DNA from: VRUE01 sp963812335
Lineage (GTDB): Bacteria > Actinomycetota > Thermoleophilia > Solirubrobacterales > 70-9
Assembly: GCA_963812335.1 (NCBI GenBank)
Contig: CAWEUU010000002.1
Location: forward strand, 1-64,000
Reading direction: 5' to 3'
Length of the DNA stretch: 64,000 nt
Each line of letters starts with the position of its first letter. Position 1 is the first letter of the stretch. This document shows positions 12,008 through 20,063 of the stretch, piece by piece. A program made the position numbers and the translations under genes. The notes under the pieces are model-generated. The model made no database searches. It was not told where the DNA came from and was given only the letters and a program-made list of their open reading frames with translations.

Positions 12008-12112
12008 GAGGGGGTCGGGTGTCCCCCCGACGGAACCCGCGCTGAAACGCCGGCGAGGGTCCTCACCTCGCCGGCTCACAAGTTCCGCTGGGGGGACACC
12101 CGACCCCCTCTC
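12006..12112. repeat. Long inverted-repeat element A (nested hairpins)
   Basis: Outer arms 12006-12028 and 12090-12112 are a perfect 23-bp inverted repeat (GAGAGGGGGTCGGGTGTCCC...). Inside, CGGAAC 12031-12036 pairs with GTTCCG 12082-12087, and GCCGGCGAGG 12049-12058 pairs with CCTCGCCGGC 12066-12075 around a 7-base loop. It begins within the comF stop codon and ends before the hpf promoter. No T-run follows, so it is not a canonical intrinsic terminator, though such a strong stem could stop or slow transcription. Confidence 0.85.
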
Positions 12113-12134
12113 GCAAAATCCGTAGAAGTTCCCC

Positions 12135-12163
12135 TTGCCTCGGTCCGGGTACCGGCGTAGCAT
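12135..12163 (+). promoter_or_regulatory. Candidate housekeeping promoter for hpf
   Basis: TTGCCT at 12135-12140 and TAGCAT at 12158-12163 are separated by exactly 17 bases, 28 bases before the hpf start codon. AGAAGGAGG (12179-12187) is a strong ribosome-binding site. Inferred by pattern only. Confidence 0.45.
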
Positions 12164-12191
12164 CGAAGCAGACCCCTAGAAGGAGGCCAAT

Positions 12192-12545
12192 ATGCGGATC
12201 GAGGTGCGTGGGCGCAACGTCGAGGTGGACGAGGAGCTGCGGGAACACGTGCTGAAACGCTTTCGCCGCGTGGGGAGGCAGGTCTCCGATCTGGCGATGC
12301 TGGAGGTGACCGTGTCGGAGGAGCGCAACCCGGCGATAGCCGACAGCCAGGTCGCCGAGGCGACGCTGCGGCTCAAGGGCGTGACCCTGCACGCGAAGGA
12401 GTGCTCGCCCGAGATGGCCCACAGCGTGCACGAACTCGCCGAGGACATCAGGCGCCAGGTGAAGAAGCATCGCGAGAAGCGCCGCAAGCGCCGCCGCACG
12501 CGCAAGCTGGTCAACCAGATGAGGGGTAGACCCGCCACGCAGTAG
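12192..12545 (+). CDS. hpf: Ribosome hibernation promotion factor, short form (HPF/YfiA family)
   Basis: 117-aa single S30AE domain protein that binds the 30S decoding region and inactivates ribosomes in stress. The start MRIEVRGRNVEVDEELREHVLKRFRRV and the HAKECSPEMAHSVHELAEDIRRQVKKHREK helix are characteristic. The very basic C-terminal tail (KKHREKRRKRRRTRK) ends without the long-form dimerisation domain. A second, longer HPF is encoded at 49745. The gene sits between inverted-repeat elements A and B and before secA, a common hpf-secA arrangement. Confidence 0.9.
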   Translation: MRIEVRGRNVEVDEELREHVLKRFRRVGRQVSDLAMLEVTVSEERNPAIADSQVAEATLRLKGVTLHAKECSPEMAHSVHELAEDIRRQVKKHREKRRKRRRTRKLVNQMRGRPATQ

Positions 12546-12648
12546 GAGGGTCGGGTGTCCCTCTGCCGGAGGCTCAGGGACGGGGGCGTGAACTCCGGCA
12601 AGCGAACCAGCTGCGCGACGGCCTCCGGCAGAGGGACGCCCGACCCTC
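12546..12648. repeat. Long inverted-repeat element B
   Basis: Arms 12546-12572 and 12622-12648 pair over 27 positions with one T-G wobble; C12573 and G12621 extend the stem by one. The arm (GAGGGTCGGGTGTCCCTCTG...) is clearly related in sequence to the arms of elements A (12006) and E (19088). It begins directly after the hpf stop codon and ends 25 bp before secA. The 47-base interior has no obvious perfect hairpin. Confidence 0.85.
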
Positions 12649-12673
12649 CAGCGCGGCCAGCTACCCTTGGGCT

Positions 12674-15529
12674 ATGGCTAATGCACGGGACATGGTCACC
12701 CGCGCGCTGCGCGTCGGCGAGGGTCGCAAGTTCAAGGCTTACGAGAAGCGGGCGCAGAAGATCAACGCGATCGAGCCCGAGATGGAACTGCTCAGCGACG
12801 AGGAGATCCGCGCCGAGGCCGACGCGCTGCGTGAGCGCGCCAAGGGCGGCGAGTCGCTCGACGATCTGCTGCCCGAAGCCTTCGCGCTGACCCGCGAGGC
12901 GGCGAAGCGGGCGATCGGCCAGCGCCACTTCGACGTGCAGCTGGTCGGGGGCATGGTGCTGCACGACGGCGCGATCGCCGAGATGAAGACCGGCGAGGGC
13001 AAGACACTGACCGCGACCCTGGCCGTGTTCCTCAACTCGCTCGGCGGCAAGAGCGTCCACGTCGTCACCGTCAACGACTACCTGGCCCGCCGCGACGCCG
13101 AATGGATGGCGCCCGTCTACGACGCGCTCGGCGTCAGCGTGGCCGCGATCCAGGATGCCGATGACCACGAGACGCGGCAGGCCAAATACGCCTGCGACGC
13201 CGTCTACGGCACCAACTCGGAGTTTGGCTTCGACTACCTGCGCGACAACATGGCCGAAGCCCTCGAGCACTGCGTGCAGCGCGACCACAACTTCGCGATC
13301 GTCGACGAGGTCGACAACATCCTGATCGACGAGGCGCGGACGCCGCTGATCATCTCCGGCGCGCCGGAAGAAGCGGCGCAGATCTACTACCAATTCGCTC
13401 GCCTCGCCCGGCAGATGGACGGCGTTCCCTCCAAAGAGCGGCTGAAATCGCTGGGCGAATCGAAGGACACCTCCGAGGCCGAGCACGACTACGAATACGA
13501 CGAGAAGCACAAGACCGTCTCGCCGACCGAGCGGGGCGTGAAGAAGGCCGAGGAGTTCCTCGGTGTCGACAACCTCTACGTCAGCGAGCACGGCAGCCTC
13601 GTCAACCACCTCGGCCAGGCGCTGAAGGCGGAGTCGCTCTACAAAAAGGACAAGGACTACGCCGTGGTCGACGGCGAGGTGATGATCATCGACGAGTTCA
13701 CCGGCCGCATCCTCGAGGGGCGGCGCTGGTCGGAGGGCTTGCACCAAGCGGTCGAGGCGAAGGAGGGCGTCGCGATCGGCGAGGAGAACCAGACCCTGGC
13801 GACGATCACCCTGCAGAACTTCTTCCGCCTCTACGACAAGCTCTCCGGGATGACCGGCACGGCGCTGACCGAGGCGACCGAGTTCATGAAGATCTACAAA
13901 GTGCCCGTGGTCGAGATCCCGACGAACCGGCCGATGGTCCGCGCCGACCTCAACGACCAGATCTTCAAAACCAAGGACGGCAAGTGGAAGGCGGTGCTCG
14001 ACGAGATCGTCGCCCGCCACGAGAAGGGCCAGCCGATCCTCGTCGGCACCGTCTCGGTCGAGGTCTCGGAGATGATCTCCGACGAGCTGACCCGGCGCGG
14101 GATCGAGCACGCGGTGCTCAACGCCAAGCCCGAGCACGCCGAGAAAGAGGGTGAGCGGATCGCCGAAGCCGGGCGCAAGGGTGCGGTGATGATCGCCACC
14201 AACATGGCCGGCCGCGGCGTCGACATCAAGCTCGGCGGCGACCCCGAGCACATGGCGCACAAAGAGCTGAAGCAGCAGGGCGCGAGCCCCGAGGACGAGG
14301 GCTACGAGGAGGCCTTCGAGGCGAGGGTCGCGGAGCTCGAGCCGCAGTGCAAGGCCGAGGCGGATGAAGTGCGCGAGCGGGGTGGCCTCTACATCTGCGG
14401 CACAGAGCGGCACGAATCGCGCCGCATCGACAACCAGCTGCGCGGCCGCTCCGGCCGCCAGGGCGACCCCGGCGAGACGCGCTTCTTCCTCTCTGCCGAA
14501 GACGACGTGATCAGGCTCTTCGCCGGCGATCGCATCTTCAAAATCCTCGACCGGCTCGGTCCGGTCGACGAGGAGGGCGGGGAGATGCCGCTGGAGGCGA
14601 AGATGCTCTCGAAAACCGTCGAGGGAGCGCAGAAGAAGGTCGAGGAGCAGAACTTCCTGATTCGCAAACGCGTGCTCGAGTACGACGACGTGATGAACGA
14701 GCAGCGCCGCATCGTCTACAAATACCGGCGCGAGATCCTCGAAGGGCGCGACATGTCCGATGTCGCCCGCGACGAGCTCGAGGGCGTGATCGAGCGGTTC
14801 GTCGACGAGTACACGCCGGGCGACGAACTCGACGAATGGGACATGCCCGGGATGGACCGGCAGCTGCGCGAGATCTGGCCGGTCGGCGTCGAGGTCGGCT
14901 CGATGGCGCCGGAGACGGTCGACCGCGAGAAGCTCAAAGACACCCTCGACGAAGATGCGATGAACGCCTACGACGAGCGCGAGACGGAGCTCGGTGATGA
15001 GCTGATGCGCTACCTCGAGCGCTCGATCCTGCTGCAGACGATCGACAACCGCTGGCGCGAGCACCTCTACGACATGGACTACCTGCGCGAGGGCATCCAC
15101 CTGCGCGGCTTCGCCCAGATCGATCCGCTTGTCGCCTACAAAAACGAAGGCTTCGCGATGTTCGAGGAGCTGATGAACTCGATCTGGGAGGAATTCAGCA
15201 AGCTCGTCTTCAACGCCGAAATCGAAGTCGACCCCTCGCAGCTGGGCGATGGCGCATTCGCCGGCAACGGCGGCGGGCCGGCCGCGCTCGACTACTCCGG
15301 CGGCACGCCCGACGCCCAACCGTCCGCCCTGGCCGAAGTTGCCGCGGGCGGGGGCGGTGGCGTCGCGGTGACCGAAGGCGGCACCGGCCCGAACGGCGGC
15401 GGCAACGGCGCGCCGCCGGCGGAGGCGATCGAGACTGTTGTGAAGGACGAGCGGGAGAAAGACATCGGCAGGAACGACCCCTGCTGGTGTGGGTCCGGCA
15501 AGAAGTTCAAGAAGTGTCACGGGGCCTGA
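12674..15529 (+). CDS. secA: Preprotein translocase ATPase SecA
   Basis: Motor ATPase of the Sec pathway, 951 aa. Visible landmarks: AEMKTGEGKTL (Walker A), YLARRDAEWM, FDYLRDNMA, DEVDNILIDEARTPLIISG (Walker B), GMTGTALTEATEF, GTVSVEVSEMISDEL, TNMAGRGVDIKLGG, RQGDPGETRFFLS, and the C-terminal zinc-binding SecB/lipid-interacting motif NDPCWCGSGKKFKKCHG. A glycine/alanine-rich linker (~residues 860-920) precedes the zinc motif. The ATG at 12674 lies close to TACCCT (12662), which might act as a -10 box of a near-leaderless message; unproven. Confidence 0.98.
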   Translation: MANARDMVTRALRVGEGRKFKAYEKRAQKINAIEPEMELLSDEEIRAEADALRERAKGGESLDDLLPEAFALTREAAKRAIGQRHFDVQLVGGMVLHDGAIAEMKTGEGKTLTATLAVFLNSLGGKSVHVVTVNDYLARRDAEWMAPVYDALGVSVAAIQDADDHETRQAKYACDAVYGTNSEFGFDYLRDNMAEALEHCVQRDHNFAIVDEVDNILIDEARTPLIISGAPEEAAQIYYQFARLARQMDGVPSKERLKSLGESKDTSEAEHDYEYDEKHKTVSPTERGVKKAEEFLGVDNLYVSEHGSLVNHLGQALKAESLYKKDKDYAVVDGEVMIIDEFTGRILEGRRWSEGLHQAVEAKEGVAIGEENQTLATITLQNFFRLYDKLSGMTGTALTEATEFMKIYKVPVVEIPTNRPMVRADLNDQIFKTKDGKWKAVLDEIVARHEKGQPILVGTVSVEVSEMISDELTRRGIEHAVLNAKPEHAEKEGERIAEAGRKGAVMIATNMAGRGVDIKLGGDPEHMAHKELKQQGASPEDEGYEEAFEARVAELEPQCKAEADEVRERGGLYICGTERHESRRIDNQLRGRSGRQGDPGETRFFLSAEDDVIRLFAGDRIFKILDRLGPVDEEGGEMPLEAKMLSKTVEGAQKKVEEQNFLIRKRVLEYDDVMNEQRRIVYKYRREILEGRDMSDVARDELEGVIERFVDEYTPGDELDEWDMPGMDRQLREIWPVGVEVGSMAPETVDREKLKDTLDEDAMNAYDERETELGDELMRYLERSILLQTIDNRWREHLYDMDYLREGIHLRGFAQIDPLVAYKNEGFAMFEELMNSIWEEFSKLVFNAEIEVDPSQLGDGAFAGNGGGPAALDYSGGTPDAQPSALAEVAAGGGGGVAVTEGGTGPNGGGNGAPPAEAIETVVKDEREKDIGRNDPCWCGSGKKFKKCHGA

Positions 15530-15537
15530 GGCGGTTG

Positions 15538-15650
15538 GAGACCATCCCGGTAGGGCCTCCACTTAACTTTTTTTGAAGACAGTCTTTGGCTGTCCGCATG
15601 CGCCGCCGCAAAAAAAGTACAAGACGTTCCGGCCCTACCGGGATGGTCTC
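15538..15650. repeat. Long inverted-repeat element C (structured interior)
   Basis: Perfect 20-bp arms 15538-15557 (GAGACCATCCCGGTAGGGCC) and 15631-15650. Inside, ACTTTTTTT 15566-15574 pairs with AAAAAAAGT 15610-15618, enclosing a hairpin GACAG 15578-15582 / CTGTC 15590-15594. The same three-level plan, with different stem sequences, recurs at element D (17263). It lies 8 bases after the secA stop and 12 bases before the next gene. Confidence 0.88.
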
Positions 15651-15662
15651 TAGGCCGGCGCC

Positions 15663-16067
15663 GTGAGCCACGACCCTGTCAGAGAGTTCATCCGGAGCTT
15701 CAACGAGCGGGATCTGGATGCGTTTGTCTCCGTGCTCGATCATGGGGTGGAGCTGCATTCGATGAAGGGTTTGAGGAAGGGACGGGAGGCTGCCCGACTT
15801 TGGGCCACTCGGGCGCCGGGTGGGGTGCAGCAGACGGTTGAGCTGGAGGAGCTGTATGAGGATGGGACGGAGTCTGGTGGGGGGTCGGCTGTGGCGCTGA
15901 TCCGGCGGATCTGGCATTGGGATGAGGACGGGTCGCACGCCTCAACGGACGAGATGGCCTGGCTGTTCGAGCTGCACGACCACAAGGTGCGCAGCTGGCG
16001 TCCGTTCGAGGATCGGGTGGCGGCGCTGCACATGGGGGGCTTCGACCACGGCATCGCCGCCGAGTAA
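15663..16067 (+). CDS. SnoaL/NTF2-like domain protein
   Basis: 134 aa, GTG start. The opening VREFIRSFNERDLDAFVSVLDHGVELHSMKGLRKGREAARLW and the later EMAWLFELHDHKVRSWRPFEDRVAAL match the small NTF2-like fold (SnoaL-like) used for diverse enzymes and binding proteins. Substrate and role are unknown. The 5' half is G-rich with GGG and TTT codons, unlike secA and prfB beside it. It stands alone between element C and prfB. Confidence 0.7.
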   Translation: MSHDPVREFIRSFNERDLDAFVSVLDHGVELHSMKGLRKGREAARLWATRAPGGVQQTVELEELYEDGTESGGGSAVALIRRIWHWDEDGSHASTDEMAWLFELHDHKVRSWRPFEDRVAALHMGGFDHGIAAE

Positions 16068-16142
16068 CCTGCTCTGAGCGCGGAGCGTCCAAGCATCCAT
16101 CTCTGATTCTCTGCGCCGGGAGCGAAGTGCGAAACTGTCCCT

Positions 16143-17262
16143 ATGGCCGACGTCGCCCAGACCGAATCCGTTCCGGCGCGACTCGCCGAGATCCGCGAGC
16201 AGTTGAAGCTGCTCGCGGACTACCTTTGACCCGGCCTCGCTGAAGGACGAAGTAGAGCGCCTCGAGGGCGAGATGGGGGAACCCGGCTTCTGGGACGACC
16301 AGGAGGCGGCGGCACGGACGTCGGCCGCGCACGCGCGCGCCCAGCGCAAGCTGGAGACCTTCGAGCAGCTCGAATCGGAGGCCGGCGACCTCGACGAGCT
16401 GGCCGAGCTGGCGGCCGGGGACGAGGAGATGGCGACCGAGCTGGCAAGCCAGCTGGCCTCGGTGGAAAAGCGGCTGGCGGCGCTCGAAGAGGCGCGTCTG
16501 TTCAGCGGCGCCTACGACGCCGGTGACGCGGTGGTCAGCGTGCACGCCGGCGCCGGTGGCACCGACTCGCAGGACTGGGCCGAGATGCTGCTGCGCATGT
16601 ACCTGCGTTGGGCGGAGGTGCGCGGTTTCGAGGTCGAGATGAAGGAGGCCTCGGCGGGGGAGGAGGCGGGCCTCAAGTCGGCGACCCTCCTCGCCCGCGG
16701 GGAGAACGCCTACGGGCTCTTTGCGGCTGAGCGCGGCGTCCACCGCCTGGTGCGGATCTCGCCCTTCGACTCCTCGGCACGGCGTCACACCAGCTTCGCC
16801 CAGGTCGACGTCGGCCCGCTGGTCGACGAGGGGGTCGAGGTCGAGGTCGACGACGCGGACCTGCGCATCGACACCTACCGCGCCTCGGGCGCCGGCGGCC
16901 AGCACGTCAACAAGACCGACTCGGCGGTGCGGATTACGCACGTGCCGACCGGGGTCGTCGTGCAGTGTCAGAACGAGCGCTCGCAGACCCAGAACAAGGC
17001 GGTGGCGATGCAGCTGCTGCGCTCGAAGCTGATCGAGCTGGAGGAGCGGAAACGGGCCGAGGAGCTGGCCAAGGAGCGGGGCGAGGTCAAGGAAGTCGCC
17101 TGGGGCTCGCAGATCCGCAGCTACTTCCTGCATCCCGACCAGCGGGTCAAGGATCACCGTACGGGCTACGAGGTGGGCGATGCCCAGCGTGTGCTCGACG
17201 GCGATCTGGACGACTTCATCAGGGACTACTTGAACAAGACCGCGGCTTCGTCAGCCAGGTAG
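16143..17262 (+). CDS. prfB: Peptide chain release factor 2, with programmed +1 frameshift
   Basis: Releases peptides at UGA and UAA. A short leader frame ATG 16143 reads MADVAQTESVPARLAEIREQLKLLADYL and meets an in-frame TGA at 16227-16229. The site is TAC CTT TGA C, i.e. the classical CTT TGA C shift site; moving +1 continues as DPASLKDEVERLEGEMGEPGFWDD. The joined product is about 372 aa, normal for RF2. The anticodon-like SPF (VRISPFDSSARRH) identifies RF2 rather than RF1, and SGAGGQHVNKTDSAVR holds the catalytic GGQ. A poor RF2 supply favours the shift, giving autoregulation. Confidence 0.96.
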
Positions 17263-17379
17263 CGGGGAGCGCCGGGTACCCCTCCCGGCTCAACTTTTTC
17301 CGAAGACAGTCGGCGGCTGTCCGCGGTCGCTACCGCGGAAAAAGTACAAGCCGCCGGGAGGGGCACCCGGCGCTCCCCG
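17263..17379. repeat. Long inverted-repeat element D (structured interior)
   Basis: Arms 17263-17289 (CGGGGAGCGCCGGGTACCCC...) and 17353-17379 match at 26 of 27 pairs. Inside, ACTTTTTCCG 17293-17302 pairs with CGGAAAAAGT 17336-17345, enclosing GACAG 17305-17309 / CTGTC 17317-17321 and CGCGGT 17322-17327 / ACCGCG 17332-17337. The core GAAGACAGTC...GGCTGTCCGC and the trailing TACAAG are shared with element C. It starts right after the prfB stop; the convergent gene's last codons fall inside it. Confidence 0.88.
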
Positions 17380-17968
17380 GTGGGAGCTTGAATCGAATTT
17401 TGATGTGTTTGTTCGGCGGCCTCCCGCCAACCCTCTTGGTGAAGCGGAGGACGCCGCTCCTGCCGAGGTGACGCTTGAAGGTTCCCAGCTTGCGGATCTG
17501 AATTGCCGCATTGACCGGAGCGTTGGTCGTGTATCCGATTGTGAGCTTGAGTCTCTTGCCGCGCAGGGAGAGATGCGCGGTTGCGCTGCGAATCGGGCAC
17601 CGCTTGGTGGCGGAGCCCCGGCCGGCCTTGGCGAAGGCCTGGGCTTCTTTGCAGAGCGCATCGGCGTCGGCCTGGGTGATTTCGCCTTCGGCCGCTTCTT
17701 CGCCGGCGATTTCGCATTCGGCTTCGGCGAATTCGGCTTCGGATTCTTCGAGGCCTTCTTCTTCCTCTTCGTCAACGGCGAGTTCTTCTTCGTCTTCTTC
17801 TTCGAAGGCAAAGGGGACGACGGTCGGCTGGGAGGAGGCTGCCTGGGCGGATTTCACGCCGAGCAGCAGGCCGGCGAGGATCAGCGGCAGGACGAAGGCG
17901 CAGAACCAGGCCGTTCGGGCGATTCGTGCGGTGTGGTCGTGCGCGGTCGTCTCGGAGTTCCGTTCCAC
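17330..17968 (-). CDS. Secreted or membrane-anchored protein with acidic stretch, function unknown
   Basis: 212 aa. The N-terminus has a basic/polar lead and a hydrophobic segment (AWFCAFVLPLILAGLLLGVKSAQA), a likely signal peptide or anchor. It is followed by a run dominated by Glu and Asp (residues ~55-95) and a C-terminal basic region (LSLRGKRLKLTIGYTTNAPVNAAIQIRKLG...) that resembles repeated beta-strand surface domains in this kind of genome. The reading frame ends inside inverted-repeat element D, so its C-terminus (SRRLVLFPR) may be a by-product of element insertion. No family recognised. Confidence 0.6.
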   Translation of the reverse strand: MERNSETTAHDHTARIARTAWFCAFVLPLILAGLLLGVKSAQAASSQPTVVPFAFEEEDEEELAVDEEEEEGLEESEAEFAEAECEIAGEEAAEGEITQADADALCKEAQAFAKAGRGSATKRCPIRSATAHLSLRGKRLKLTIGYTTNAPVNAAIQIRKLGTFKRHLGRSGVLRFTKRVGGRPPNKHIKIRFKLPPGSAGCPSRRLVLFPR

Positions 17969-18013
17969 ACCTCCCCATCGACCCTGCAGCCGACGCGCTT
18001 GAGGCCCGGGATA

Positions 18014-18589
18014 TTAGAGCCTGCCTCGCTCCCGCTCCCCGAGCACGCCCTCCATCTCGAGCAGGGCCTGCTTCATCGGCAGGCCACCGCCGTAGCCGCC
18101 GAGCGCGCCGCCGCTGCGCAGGACGCGGTGACAGGGGACGACGATCGGGATCGGGTTGGCGCCGCAGGCGGTGCCGGCGGCGCGCACGGCACGCTCGTTG
18201 CCGGCACTGCGGGCGATATCGGTGTAGCTGCGGGTGCGGCCGTAGGGGATGCGGTCGATGGCCCGCAGCGCGCGGCGGCGGAAGCCCTTACTGAGCCGCC
18301 AGTCGAGCGGCAGGTCGAACTCGTGCAGGCGTCCCTCGAAGTAGAGCTCGAGCTGGCGGCGGGCGTCGTCGAGCCGGGCCGGGGCCTCGAGCACCCGCGG
18401 CGAGATCCGCGCGGCCAGCTCCTCCAGGGCTTCGCCTGCGTCGTAGTTGGGCAGGCTGAGCTTGACCAGGCCGCGTGGCGTGCGAGCGAGGAGCAGCGGC
18501 CCGAACGGGGAGTCGACGTTCGCGTAGGCGACGTCGAGCAGGCCCTCGGCGGCGGCGCGGTCGGCAAGACGTTTCAGCTCGGCCTTCAT
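18014..18589 (-). CDS. ogt: Methylated-DNA--protein-cysteine methyltransferase (Ogt/AGT)
   Basis: Suicide repair enzyme that takes the alkyl group from O6-alkylguanine onto its own cysteine. 191 aa. The active site is IPIVVPCHRVLRSGGALGGYGGG, with the preceding RAIDRIPYGRTRSYTDIARSAG helix-turn-helix and the Asn hinge in CGANPIPIV. The N-terminal domain is intact. Its start overlaps the stop of the upstream ECF sigma factor gene by 4 bp (both on the minus strand), so the two are co-translated. Confidence 0.93.
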   Translation of the reverse strand: MKAELKRLADRAAAEGLLDVAYANVDSPFGPLLLARTPRGLVKLSLPNYDAGEALEELAARISPRVLEAPARLDDARRQLELYFEGRLHEFDLPLDWRLSKGFRRRALRAIDRIPYGRTRSYTDIARSAGNERAVRAAGTACGANPIPIVVPCHRVLRSGGALGGYGGGLPMKQALLEMEGVLGERERGRL

Positions 18590-19053
18590 GCCAGCTCCTT
18601 TCGCAGGCGTTTGATTCCCTCATGCAGGCTGCGCCGCGCCGCGGCGGGCGAGCAGTCGAGTGCGGCGGCGATTTCGGCGTGGGGCAGGTCGCAGGCGTAG
18701 CGCAGCGCCACCGCGGCACGCTGCTTCGGCGGAAGCGCGCCGACCAGCGCCCAGATTCCCTCGTCGAGCTCGGGCTCGGCGCTCGCCCCCGCAAGCTCCT
18801 CGGGCTCGGCTACCGGCAACGGCCGGCGGCCGTTGGCGCGGTGGTGGTCGATCGCCTTGCGGTGGGCGATCGTCAGCAGCCAGCCGCGCAGGTTGGCGTC
18901 GTCGCGAAGCCCTGGGTAGCCGCGCAGGGCGGCGAGGAAGGTCTCCTGGAAGCAGTCCTCGGCGTCGGCGCGGCCGACGGCGCCGCGCAGGACGGCCATC
19001 ACGTCTTCGGCGTGGGTGTCCAGGAGGGTCTGGAAGGGGGGGAGGGTGGTCAC
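18586..19053 (-). CDS. ECF-type RNA polymerase sigma factor
   Basis: 155 aa with region 2 (DAEDCFQETFLAALRGYPGLRDDANLRGWLLTIAHRKAIDHHR) and region 4 (LPPKQRAAVALRYACDLPHAEIAAALDCSPAAARRSLHEGIKRL). No anti-sigma gene is adjacent; instead the gene is translationally fused to ogt downstream. That pairing suggests a regulator of alkylation or other DNA damage response, but this is inference. The 5' side faces nadC with inverted-repeat element E in between. Confidence 0.88.
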   Translation of the reverse strand: MTTLPPFQTLLDTHAEDVMAVLRGAVGRADAEDCFQETFLAALRGYPGLRDDANLRGWLLTIAHRKAIDHHRANGRRPLPVAEPEELAGASAEPELDEGIWALVGALPPKQRAAVALRYACDLPHAEIAAALDCSPAAARRSLHEGIKRLRKELA

Positions 19054-19087
19054 TCGTGGATTAAACGGCCATGGGTCCGAAAACGTG

Positions 19088-19191
19088 AGGGACGGGGGTG
19101 CCCCTCTGCCGGAGACCGTATGTGGTTCCGGGCTCCTGCCGGATCGGCGGCTTGACCCAGGAGTCTCCGTCAGAGGGGCACCCCCGTCCCT
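19088..19191. repeat. Long inverted-repeat element E, between divergent genes
   Basis: Arms 19088-19115 (AGGGACGGGGGTGCCCCTCT...) and 19164-19191 match at 27 of 28 positions. Inside, CTCCTG 19133-19138 pairs with CAGGAG 19158-19163. The arms resemble those of elements A and B. Unlike the other four, this one lies between divergently transcribed genes (ECF sigma and nadC), so it cannot be simply a terminator. Confidence 0.83.
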
Positions 19192-19211
19192 GGCGATCTA
19201 GGGTCCCCTGG

Positions 19212-20063
19212 GTGAACGAACTCAAGGAGAACGTGGCCCGTGCCCTAGCCGAGGACGTCGGGACTGGCGATGTGACTTCTGAGGCGACTGTGGCTGCCGA
19301 TGCTCGGGCGCGGGCTCGGATCGTGCAGAAGGAGGCGGGGGTTGCTTTTGGGTTTGAGCTTGTCGGGGAGGCCTTTCGGCAGTGTGGGGTGGAGGACGTC
19401 GACAATCTCGTTGTTGAGGGGCAGTGGCGGGACGGGGTGCCTGCCGAGGTCGTGTTGGCCAGTGGGCCGGCGCGGGGGTTGTTGGCGGCGGAGCGGACGG
19501 CGTTGAACTTTCTTGGGCACCTCTCGGGGATCGCGACGTTGACGGCGCGCTACGTGAAGGCCGTAGACGGGACGGGCGCGCGGATCCTCGATACGCGCAA
19601 GACGACGCCGGGGCTGCGGGCGCTGGAGAAGGCGGCGGTCGCGGCGGGGGGTGGTGTCAATCACCGGATGGGGCTCTATGACGCGATCCTGATCAAGGAG
19701 AACCACATCGCCCTGGCCGGGAGCGTGGCCAGGGCGATCCACGGGGCACGCAGCGCGCAGCCCGGGCTGCCGGTCGAGATCGAGTGTCGCGATGTCGAAG
19801 AGGCCGCCTACGCGCTCGGCGCCGGCGCGGACCGGCTGCTGCTCGACAACATGGCGCCGGAGCAGCTGCGTGAAGCGGTCGGCCTGCGCAACGCCGAGCG
19901 CGGCCCGGATGGCCCGGCGCTGGAGGCATCCGGCGGCGTCAGCCTCGAGACGGTGCGGGGGATCGCCGAGACGGGCGTCGAGTACATCTCGATCGGCGCC
20001 CTGACCCACTCGGCGCCGACGCTCGATTTCAGCCTGCTGCTCGAGCCTCCCTCACTTCAGTAG
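19212..20063 (+). CDS. nadC: Quinolinate phosphoribosyltransferase (nicotinate-nucleotide pyrophosphorylase)
   Basis: Forms nicotinate mononucleotide from quinolinate and PRPP in de novo NAD synthesis. 283 aa from GTG 19212, which gives the expected start NELKENVARALAEDVGTGDVTSEA. Key segments: ERTALNFLGHLSGIATLTARYV, ILDTRKTTPGLRALEKAAVAAGGGVNHRMGLYD, LIKENHI, EIECRDVEEA, LLLDNM and EASGGVSLETVRGIAETGVEYISIGALTHS. The first ~480 bases use GGG/GTT/TTG codons heavily. The 3' end overlaps mutM convergently by 12 bp. nadA lies 1 kb further on. Confidence 0.95.
   Translation: MNELKENVARALAEDVGTGDVTSEATVAADARARARIVQKEAGVAFGFELVGEAFRQCGVEDVDNLVVEGQWRDGVPAEVVLASGPARGLLAAERTALNFLGHLSGIATLTARYVKAVDGTGARILDTRKTTPGLRALEKAAVAAGGGVNHRMGLYDAILIKENHIALAGSVARAIHGARSAQPGLPVEIECRDVEEAAYALGAGADRLLLDNMAPEQLREAVGLRNAERGPDGPALEASGGVSLETVRGIAETGVEYISIGALTHSAPTLDFSLLLEPPSLQ

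Noticed and set aside
12006..12112. Element A as an intrinsic terminator of comF
   Set aside because: The stem is far longer than a terminator, has internal hairpins, and is not followed by T residues; related element E lies between divergent genes.
12176..15562. 1128-aa minus-strand open frame opposite secA
   Set aside because: Antisense shadow caused by strong third-position GC; no domain recognisable, while secA is certain.
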